From: Fragilariopsis cylindrus CCMP1102
Lineage: Eukaryota > Bacillariophyta > Bacillariophyceae > Bacillariales > Bacillariaceae
Direction of reading: 5' to 3'
DNA: 64,000 bases
NCBI GenBank assembly: GCA_900095095.1
Contig: FMBT01000319.1
Span: 62,001-126,000, forward strand
Positions 55,070-64,000 of this stretch are shown here, in pieces. A model generated the notes under the pieces. The model was not told the DNA's origin. It saw only the letters and a program-made list of their open reading frames with translations, and made no database searches. Both the position numbers and the translations under genes were made by a program. Numbering within the stretch: the stretch's first letter is position 1; the number at the start of each line of letters is the position of its first letter.

Positions 55070-56692
55070 TTAGGTCTTAGGATCAGTCTGATCCGTATTG
55101 TTGTAGAAGTAGCGATATATAAAGAAAATGAGCAGCGGAAATACAATTTGCGGCAACATCCCATACATTATTTGGTTTTTCCAAAAAGAGGCGTCAGTGT
55201 CTTCATTCTCTCCTGGTGTTAATATATCCGGCATACATGTAGCCGTAGTAGAATCAACATTTTTCTCTAAAACTGGAATCTTGTTGCCAAACATTTCTTT
55301 GTTTTTTTCTTTGTAGTCTAGCTGTTTTGTTTTCAATTCACGTCTGAGGAGTTTCAGCTCCTTCTCGTTGAGAGATTTATTCTTATTGCAGTTTGCGATA
55401 GCGGATTCCGCTGCTTTCGTGGCAGCAGAAGCTTCCTCGAAATCGGATGCAGGATCTAATAAGCTGCTCTTAGCTGCGCGCAAGAGCGCTTTGATATTGT
55501 TTGGATCCACTGTCAAGACTTGTACGGCAGACAATTTCGCCTCGTGGTATTCTTTCTGTCGCAAGTAGACAGCAGTTATGTTGTTAAGTGAATCTATAAG
55601 AATAGTTCTGCATTCGTTTCGTTGTGGATGATCTTCTTCTACATTCTGGAAATAAGTGCCCTGCAGGAGGTTTTCCATCAAACTTGCTGAATTTGTATAT
55701 AAACGTATAGCGCGTTTCATAGCGTGAGAGGAATCTACTTCCTCGCTCGTATCAGGTAGGTGACAAAATTCGTTTTGGAAGATGTCGTTTGCAATCTTTT
55801 TCTTCGTCAATGCCTTCTGGATAGTAAAGTACGGGTTCAAACGAGATGTATCCATCACCTTTTGTGTGACAGTCACCCGATACATCACATTTGATTGGGG
55901 AGGAACTACGCCACGACTGTTGGGAGCTGTAATAGCATTTTTATCGATGAAAGTTCTAGTTCCTTGTCCCAGAGCGAACTTGGAATGCGACCTCTAAGAT
56001 GATGAGCTCAAGTAGATGGTTTCATTTTGCAGTATATTTAATATTGAATCTAATCTAATCTAGTCGAAAACATTTTGACTTACCATATCAGTGCTGTTTG
56101 ACCGACTTCCATAAAACGGATTCCCTATCGATGCGACAAGAATCAAATAGTAAAATGAGAGCAAGATCACCCCGAAAGCGAGAAGAAACATACAGCGAAG
56201 GAAAGACGTAAACTTCCACGATCAAACGAAACAAGAATTTACCATTTCCAGTGATGGCAAAACATCAGAATCACCAACTACAATCAGCCACCCCTCGACC
56301 TCCTGAAAAAGTGGTCCATTCATTACAGTCTTATCAGCAGCAACACGTCCTTCGAATTTAATCAGCACAGCTTCCTGTGGTTCTATTTTCCCTGATTTTT
56401 TGCCCACATCAGATGGATTATGGGTACCAACGACCTTCCCAGATATTTTTTGAATAACATTTTAGATCGATGGAAGAATATTGAACGGTGAAGGAATAAT
56501 GTGAAAAAGGAAAAAGGAGGAAGAAGAAAAGAAAGGATTCTCTTTTTTTCATATGTTGTCAAGCCTCATCGTTTCTCGTCATTGTTTGTGACTACGTACC
56601 TTCATCATGATATCTGTTCCCATCAACTCCTTCCAATCATCGTCCCTTTCGATTGAAGCGCTCGTTGGCGTAGCTGCTGCATTCTTTTCCAT
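55070..56692 (-). CDS. FKBP8-like immunophilin with TPR and C-terminal anchor
   Basis: Four exons, 56692-56600, 56434-56243, 56124-56084 (41 nt) and 55991-55070, give 415 residues. The FKBP domain (residues ~30-150) reads DIMMK|VVGTHNPSDVGKKSGKIEPQEAVLIKFEG...GDSDVLPSLEM|GIRFMEVGQTALIW|SHSKFALGQG...VPPQSNVMYRVTV. This matches FKBP8/FKBP38 block order, but Tyr26-, Asp37- and Trp59-type active residues of FKBP12 are not kept, so peptidyl-prolyl isomerase activity may be weak. TPR helices follow (residues ~190-300), then a Lys-rich linker, and then a C-terminal transmembrane anchor (MLPQIVFPLLIFFIYRYFY). The likely location is mitochondrial outer or ER membrane, by analogy. Confidence 0.86.
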
Positions 56693-57811
56693 TTTGTTTT
56701 GATTCTAAGGTCTTTCGGTTTCTTTTTGGGCTCTTTCTCCCTCTCTCTCTCTCTCTCTCTTTCACCTCTATTTTGAATGCCAACACTCCAAATTGTAGTA
56801 ACTTAGCCCTACTTTGTACCTGTAAGTCATGTTCGAATGTGTGAATGTGTTGAATGTGAATTGTGTGCTTTGTCTTTGTTACAGTATTGATTGTTGGGGT
56901 CTTTTGGAGTGATCGATGGACATCTGGAAAAGAAAATCGAAAATTAGAGAAATCCTCGTACCCCCCCCCCCCCCCCCCGGTAGAGTAAACCCAAACATAC
57001 CTATTTTACACCTACTGTATACCTGCTTGTAGATCTAATGGAGCATACAATTTTGTTGTTAATTTTCCTTCATTAATAAGGCAGGTGGGTGCGGTTTTTC
57101 TCTCTTTGTAGAGATCTCCACCTTTTATAGGACAATAGAGCAAGGATAAAAAGCACTCTCAACAATATAATATCTTCTACGGCTTCATCTCAAAACAATA
57201 AATTCAATTTGATAATTCACAGAATTTCCTACTTGGGCTGTCTGTCTGACTAAATAAGAAGAAAAGAGATTGATAGATCCAATTATTCACTCAAGCACAC
57301 ACAAAAATATCATCCTTCGTAGCATATCATGTCACATCACAACCACACAACAAATTTGCCTACCGCATGCAATACCATGAATATGGTTCAGGCAAAGGCA
57401 CTCTATTTTTCTCTCATGTTTTCACATATTAACATCACAAGGACAACAGCTTCATAAGTAGAGATTGTTCTAACAGAAGAATATTTCTCCTGTTCCATTG
57501 ATGCTAACATCGGTCCTATAAAAGTAGTGATCTGAATTTAACAGAAAGAACATTAAATCTGGTTGACCTACTAGTATCAGACTTTCACTACCATAAAAGT
57601 AAGTAATAGTATATCAATATTTAAATAAACTTATTCATGTGTGATCACGTAATTATATATATGATTTTTTCATGTAACAAAGTTACAATAGAATTCGTCC
57701 CGCTTTTATGAAGAAACGACAAACATGATTAATATGTTCTCTGTTTCTCAAGCTCTCTCTCTCTCTCTTTCTAGCAGAAACAGGTTTTCACCGCTTGTTT
57801 TCAAATTTCTC
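56693..57811. other. 1.1 kb spacer with poly-C and CT tracts
   Basis: This spacer holds the promoter of the FKBP8-like gene and the 3' flank of the complex I subunit. It contains a CT run near 56741-56761 and a 19-base C run at 56960-56978. No gene is supported. Confidence 0.5.
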
Positions 57812-58678
57812 CTAACGGTAAAGGAATTCACTCATCAAATTCTTCGCAATTTGCTTCTCCCATTTGTCTCCGTTCGAAAGAAGCTTTTCCTTATCGTATA
57901 AAAGTTCCTCGTGGGTTTCAGTTGCAAATTCGTAGTTGGGACCCTCCACAATGGCATCTACAGGACAGGCCTCCTGACAGAATCCACAGTAAATACATTT
58001 AGTCATATCGATATCATAACGGGTGGTTCGACGAGCACCATCTTCGCGAGTTTCGGCCTCGATGGTAATAGCCTGTGCAGGGCAAATAGCCTCGCAAAGT
58101 TTGCAAGAGATGCAACGTTCATCTCCGGTTGGGTATCTTCTCAAGGCGTGTTCGCCACGAAAGCGAGGACTCAAATAACCCCTTTCAAAAGGATAATTGA
58201 TGGTAACCTTTGGTTTGACGGAGACCTCGAAGGCAAGAGCGAAACCCCGGAAAATTTCTGTCAGGAAAAAAATTTGAGAAGCTCGGTCGAAGATTGTTTC
58301 CCACGGAGTCTGTTTTTTAATTCAAATTTCGTAGGTATTTTTGAATTTGTACGAGAAAATTAAGAGTGCAAAGCAAAGAAAGTAGAAAGGAAAAAAATCA
58401 GAAAATATACCGTGTTATTACGATAGATTATTATGAAGTACAATCAATGTATGAAGAAGAAGAAATTCACAACATGAATAGGAATGATCTAAGATAGTAA
58501 AAATTTAACATACAGGAAGAATATTGTCTTCGTTTCTATCTGGATCTCGTGTTGCTGCTGATCGAGGTGTAGTTGCAAGGGATCGAAACGCAGTCGTTGT
58601 CGTTGTCGTTCCATAAAAGCCGTTCGTACGGACTAGGCCTCGATAGGCTGACTGCCGAATAAAATTGGAGGCCATCAT
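57812..58678 (-). CDS. NDUFS8: NADH dehydrogenase Fe-S protein 8 (TYKY subunit)
   Basis: A matrix-arm subunit of mitochondrial complex I that carries two [4Fe-4S] clusters (N6a, N6b) and passes electrons toward ubiquinone. Two exons, 58678-58514 and 58309-57812, give 220 residues. Exon 1 encodes a Ser/Thr/Arg-rich mitochondrial presequence ([18 protein letters not shown]...). The join gives [48 protein letters not shown], the family hallmark. The two cluster motifs are [13 protein letters not shown] and [13 protein letters not shown]. The C-terminus ends NLMSEFLYR. The frame covering most of exon 2 starts from an internal Met and is not the true start. Confidence 0.95.
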
Positions 58679-60182
58679 CTCACTAATTCGTATAGGTATG
58701 CTCTAGGTTACTCCCTTGATTTGTGGATGTCTATAAGAACCTTTGTGGTCTGATATTGATTCGATGGGTTTGTTTGAAGTTGCTGTGTTGTCGAACTAGT
58801 GAAGTCGATATAATAATAGTGCAATATACAGTGTATTGTTATTCCCGTTTCGACGCAGGGGTCATAAAATTTATTACCCCTGTTTCGACGTTCGTCCCTG
58901 CCGCGCTGTCGTCTTCTTCGTTGATTTATTCTGAAGAAAAAATAGACAAAAAAAATTCAAATTCCAGCAGCCCCTATAATTTTATTTCTATTATTATTAA
59001 CTTTCTTTAAACATGAAGTTCTTCTGACTTCACTCATTAGGACTTTTCCGATTTCAGGGTTCATTCCACTTAGAATTATATGAGATACCTTCAGCTTTTA
59101 TAGTTCAGATGCAACTAATTAATTTCAGTAGTACCTACCCATATCAGTTAGCAGAATTTGCACAAACAACAACTACTACTAATTATGACCTTTTTGGTTG
59201 GCCATCAGAGTTCAAATAACTACATCTTAGTATACTACATACTTGAATGAACTTTATTGGGATTGATTTTAGAATAGGAGCATTAGACAAATATATGGGG
59301 TATCTTCAATACACGTTTATTTTGTATGGTTAAACTTTTATTCTCTGCCGTTTCTGGTGACAAAAAACATCATCATTGTGTCAACTTGACAGACTGTGTG
59401 TGTGTGTGTGTGTGTGTTATGTGTACTAGTATCATTGGAGTAAAGTACGACTTGAAAAACTATAATTGTATTAAAATGGTATAACTAAATGCAAATCTAA
59501 ACTGAGTAGTGGCAAAAATGTCTTGTCGCAACAAATCATTCCTCCTACAAATACAGATCTAATGATAAAGTATATGTGTTCGATTTTATTTTTAATTAAA
59601 TGAGTGCGTTAATGGTGAGTGGGTTGCACTGTTGTGTAATGTATCCCTGGTTTCAGTTGTCCCTTTATATTTGAAGTATGCGTCGTCTATCTAAGATTTA
59701 TGTATAGTTGTAGTTGTGTATGCCCGCCCTCTCTTGCTTCGGAAGGTAGTATAGTAAGTATAGTATGTTATGAGTGAATGAGTAGGAAGTGAAGCGAAGA
59801 AAGTACTCATTGACACAGTGGTAATCGTTGAATTTGTGCCCTTTGATGTTGCATCTTCGTCGTTCAATTGTTTGCTGTGGTTCAATTGCTTGTTGTGGTT
59901 ACTTCGGAAGGTCGGAAGTAGTTCAATATAAAATGTATGCATAGAAAGTGAAACGAATAAAAGTTCGTACCACAGAGAGCCATTGAAGTTTCTATCTACG
60001 CTGTATAAATGGTAATTGATGATGTTGCTGTCGTGTATTATCTTTCCTGAATGATCGTATGCTGTTTTTTTTTTGTTTCCTTTCTTTTATTTTACTGGCC
60101 ACCTTCGCCTTCTCTTTCTTCTCACCAATAACGACGTAACGTTATTGCCAAGCCGTGAATCAAACGAGCTCGCACGTTGTTT
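58679..60182. other. 1.5 kb spacer
   Basis: This spacer covers the promoter of the complex I subunit and the 3' flank of the bZIP gene. A (GT)n run lies near 59396-59418. The frames at 58723-59010 and 59691-59942 show no motif. Nothing else is supported. Confidence 0.5.
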
Positions 60183-63100
60183 TTAAGCTGCAGTGTCCAT
60201 ATCAAGGCCAACTCCAATCCCCCAATCTTCTCCATCGTCCATTAGACAGTCATGCAATTCAAAAAAGTCTGCAGCGGTTCCCTCAACCCCAGGAAACATA
60301 TCTTCTGGGACTACATTCAAATGTGGAGGTAAGAAGGATGATTTTCGGACATGACGAGTTTGACTAGCATGTGGCTGCTGCTGCTGCTGAAGAGCAGGAG
60401 ATGGTGCTTGAAAAGAATGGGCGATTGGTTGCTGCTGCTGAGGGTTACTGTTAGTAGAGGCCGTCGTAGCGGGAGCATAACGAATTTGTTGTTGCGGTGG
60501 GTAATATTGAATCGGTTGGAGTGGCTGCTCCGGCTGCTGATAATTGCCATAACTGTGTTGAATCTGTGATGAAGTGTGAGTTGCTATGGGAGCCGAGTAA
60601 TTCTGTCCATTGAGTTGCGTTGTTGGAGGCGGAAGATGATGCATCACTAATTCTTTGTGATGAGGTGCTGATACAGAATGTTGATCGGATAAGGAAGCAG
60701 GGGCTAATGGGGCAGGAGAATCGGTGGCAGAAGAGTGGATGTGTCCATATGAAATCACAGGAGCAGGTACTACATGTTGATGATTATGATTATGATAATC
60801 TAATGTAACCATGGATGTAGGATCTTGCGTTGGAGTTGCTCCCTTCATATTTAGATGAGCAGCCGATAAGGATGAGATCATAGGTTTAGGAATAGAAGGA
60901 ATGATCGGTTTCACAAAACCAATGGCATCCTCTACCGTGTCAGCAGCTGCCTGTTCTCCAAGTTGCGGCGTGATTTGGTTTAGTGTGGCTCGTTCCGGAT
61001 CTTCTGGTCCCATGACCATTCCTGCAGATCCGACTAGACTAAGAGACGATGAACTTTTCATAAGTGAACCATTGGACGTAGATGAAAAAAATGACCCACT
61101 GGAGGCAAACGAGTCCTCACGTGATAAAGCATGACCATCGTCATCCTTGTGCTGCTGTCCCAATGATTCAAAGGACGCACGACGCATAAGTTTCTTCAGG
61201 ATTGCTGGCGTTAAACTCGAAGGACGCTCGTAGGGGAAGTCTTTAAGTACGTTCTGTAGACGGTAGTTGAGAATATACAAATTAGCCGACAAATGATACG
61301 ATTGATCCAACTCATAATTTTTGGAATCAACATATTTGCCGGTATCGACGATATTGAGATCGGTACCTTCAATCTTCATTTTCATCACTTGCTCTTGCTT
61401 CTGCAAGCCTCTTTTTCCTCCTCCTCCTTCTCGTTGTCGCTTGGCATGTAATCTTGCCTTGATTCGAGCAGAGTTCTTGGCAGCCCAGGCAAGATATTTG
61501 ACACGCTGAGTTGGCGTCAAAATTTGCTGAATCGTTTCACTCTCCCGTCGTCCCACCATCTGAGCCATACCCCCTACACTTTCTTGATATGCCTGCATGA
61601 CTAGATCAGATGAGCGTGCAGTGTGGCGGTCCAACCAAGTGTTCTTATCTTGTAGAACTGAGGTTCTTTGGTAATGACGCACACGTTCCTCTAACTCATA
61701 AGATAGACTGACTTCATTGCAAACTAGTGGCCACATAGCATTTGCGGGGGTGACCTTGTCGTTACCGCTGATCAGCATCTTAAAATAATGATGTCAAGAT
61801 AAGGTATAACCAGAACCAAGAATCAGTGAGGTGAAGCAAGAGAAGTAAATATAGCGGTGAGTCTAACAGGATCATTACTTGGTATGATAACACGACGACG
61901 ACGACGACGACGACGACAAGCTATCACAAATATACTAAAACTTTCCGGAGCGGCTGCAAGAACAGCAAAAACGTATATTCCAAATTACAGTAGTAACGAA
62001 AACAATTAAAAACTTACTCTCTCCCCAATGCGTGCAGCTGACAAGCGTTCACTAGCAGCCCGTCCTCCACGAAAATATAGATCCCCTTGCAAGGTCAACC
62101 ACAGGATAAACTTAGCATGGGATGGCAACGAAAAACTCTTGAGTTGTTGTCCAAGGAACGAATTGAGAACGAGAAGTTCATGACTATTTGTCCTTGATAG
62201 ATGCCCATCGTTCTCCAACAGCCGTAAGGAGTTATCCAATTGAAATTGGAGCATCATTTTATCATCACCCTTGTCGCCGTCGCCGTTGTTGAGGTTGATA
62301 TTGATATTGTCACTAGAACATTCAATATCTTGTCCGACCGTCGCCGCCGACAATAACACTTGCTGACGTAATTCTGAGATACGATCCATAGCTTGAAATG
62401 CGTGAGATCGACGACCGGAATCCATCTCCAGAGATAGATGTACCACACGTTCTTCGAGTTCTTCTAAGTACTGCTTGCGTCGACGACGTGATAGTTGAGC
62501 AGATAATCGATTTCGTTCCAATCGTCTTTGTTTTTTGAAACCACTTGTACCATTTCCATCATGAGGACGGGGACTACTGGTTAGACTCAAAGAACCACTA
62601 TTCCCAGCTTTTTGCTTACTTGGATGATTTTTCTTCTTCCCCGTGACCTTGCTACTAGTAGTTGATTTCCTTGAGATGAGATTGCCAGTACTTAAACCAG
62701 TACTTAAACTCATATTCCCCGAGCTGCTTCTATCCATCGTAGGAAAGTAAGGTGCAGAAAACGTAACCCTTGTCATCGTGTTGTCTACGTCTGCTCCCTC
62801 TTCTTGAGTGTGAATTACCGACGGTACCGGCGTAGTACTACCGGTATTATTCGCAGACGACCACCCTCCAGGCGCAGAGGTACTGGGAGGACAAGATTGA
62901 GGAGATAAAGGACCACGAGAGTAGACGTTGTTTTTGTTACTGCTTCCAGTGTTGTTGTCATCACAGGCTTTGTGATTGGGGCGAGGATGATTCGCTGCCA
63001 TCATTTTGTTGTTATTGTTATTATTATTTATGCCGTAATTAAATGAAAGGGGAGAACTAGATGCACTATTAGGAGCTGTAGAAGTACTATCAGCAGGAGA

Positions 63101-63238
63101 CATGGCTAATGTAGAATTAGCTTCCGTTGTTGATGAATGAGAAGTTGAAGTTGCTTTAAGTAAAATAGGTGATGCGGCTCTAGTAGCATCTTCCTGCTTA
63201 TGATGATGGTAGTAATGATTTGTCATCTCATTGGTCAT
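60183..63238 (-). CDS. bZIP transcription factor, large Q/S-rich
   Basis: Two exons, 63238-62018 and 61778-60183, give 938 residues. The basic region is RLERNRLSAQLSRRRRKQYLEELEERVVHLSLEMD (residues ~240-275), with the DNA-contact N-x7-R (Asn243, Arg251). Leu261 and Leu268 stand at the first two heptad positions, and the zipper then fades, so it is short. The join of ARIGER|MLISGND restores the frame. Exon 2 begins with a conserved-looking block (VTPANAMWPLVCNEVSLSYELEERVRHYQRT...ETIQQILTPTQRVKYLAWAAKNSARIKARL), then long Ser/Gln/Pro-rich activation-like regions. No PAS or LOV domain was found, so it is not an aureochrome. The intron carries an (ACG)n repeat (61892-61917). Confidence 0.88.
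61892..61917. repeat. (ACG)n trinucleotide repeat in bZIP intron
   Basis: About nine ACG units lie between the two exons of the bZIP gene. A length-variable microsatellite. No coding effect is expected. Confidence 0.85.
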
Positions 63239-64000
63239 ATCTACATTTAATTTCTTTCTTAAACCCGTACGTACAATCGGAACACCGGGATATCTGAACG
63301 CTGCTATGACTTATGCAACCTTTGAGATATCACGACGGTTTCTTTTGTATTGAAATTATAAGTTCTCTGTAATAGGAAGATATTTATTAGCAAGCTGTTT
63401 AGATTGCTAGATTGTGCACACACTTCTTGTACGATATGGATAATAACGTGTAATCTAATAAGATAGTAGATGCATGAAAGAGGAATTAAAATTTAATCCT
63501 TACTTAATACGAAGGGGAAGTAGAGCGAAGAGCCAACTATTATTTTCAAGCGAACAAAAAATAATACAATTCTTGACAATTACCTTTTGTGCCCGTTAAA
63601 GTACAGTTACCGGCAAAAAACGCTGACGTCATACAGTACGAAGTATGTGTTTCATGAGGGAACACCGAGCTTTTTCGACTCCGAGGAGAGAGCTCTAATA
63701 AACGGTATGAATGTACCGGGACTTAAAAATATCTCCCATAGCTTATGAAAAGATCACCACTTTTTTTAGATACACTGTATCACCTACCTACTGTACAGTA
63801 CTTACTGTACTTTAAGGTGGTAGGGTCAAGATAAGAGCGAATTTCTGACCGATGTGATGAATTTATCAATTTTATAAAAATTATTATTGATGGCTCTTTT
63901 CGTACACTCACACAAGCACCCCTAATCATCAATATACATAGGGGTTGATATCATAATATAAAAGCAATTCGCCTAGATTAATTATATCATACTTTGGGGT
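63239..64000. promoter_or_regulatory. bZIP promoter region, to window end
   Basis: This region contains the palindromic TGACGTCA at 63624-63631. Further out it has TACTGTAC words near 63788-63812. No other gene is seen in the last 760 bases. Confidence 0.5.
63624..63631. promoter_or_regulatory. Full CRE palindrome TGACGTCA
   Basis: An exact 8-base CRE lies about 386 bases upstream of the bZIP start codon. TGACGTCA is a classical CREB/ATF-type bZIP site. In diatoms CRE-like sites have been tied to CO2/cAMP control of carbonic anhydrase promoters. Binding here is not shown. Confidence 0.6.

Noticed and set aside
1-64000. tRNA, rRNA or transposable element genes
   Set aside because: No cloverleaf with a TTCGANTC-type arm, no rRNA blocks, and no reverse transcriptase, integrase or transposase motif seen in any frame.

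Overview
The window is nuclear DNA from a eukaryote, most likely a diatom and probably a pennate one. The evidence is short GT-AG introns (about 90 to 240 bases), compact AT-rich spacers, and proteins whose best matches are eukaryotic housekeeping families. Two predicted proteins carry a hydrophobic leader followed by Ser|Phe-Gln, as diatom plastid precursors do. Several proteins belong to sequence types I associate with diatoms: a GDHP-motif pair, a GDCD-type Cys tail on a protease, and repeated Cys-rich ectodomains. The species cannot be fixed by reading alone. Exon coordinates were worked out by hand from splice motifs and reading-frame continuity. For every complete multi-exon gene the exon lengths add up to a whole number of codons.

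Layout from left to right. 1-16.6 kb: PP2A B'' subunit (3' end cut off by the window edge), TM9SF/EMP70 nonaspanin, Naa10-like N-acetyltransferase, a nine-repeat Cys-rich membrane protein, an Arf-GAP and a DUF1279 protein, all on the minus strand. 17.9-23.6 kb: DPM3, then a PP2C phosphatase (plus strand) convergent with a membrane-anchored plant-type phosphofructokinase. 24.7-28.1 kb: a tandem pair of unknown type II membrane glycoproteins. 28.9-38.4 kb: a plastid-type unknown protein, a three-exon membrane protein, a Trf4-type poly(A) polymerase and a multi-span unknown protein. 39.9-45.3 kb: a trypsin-like protease convergent with DNA ligase I. 46.1-50.2 kb: two paralogous GDHP-motif proteins flanking RanGAP. 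50.6-54.5 kb: Spc24, a long near-palindrome, an HCNGP-like protein and a sorting nexin. 55-64 kb: an FKBP8-like TPR protein, the complex I TYKY subunit and a large bZIP factor with a full CRE site upstream.

There is no operon logic. Genes are spaced independently, often in convergent pairs with 120 to 800 bases between ends. No tRNA, rRNA, CRISPR array, transposase or reverse transcriptase was recognised. The least explained items are the 248-base near-palindrome at 51810-52057, the duplicated glycoprotein pair with a presence/absence intron, the alternating A/B Cys-repeat ectodomain, very small exons (13 and 26 nt) in PP2C and PFK, the GDHP-motif family, and unusual domain additions on DNA ligase, PFK and PP2C.
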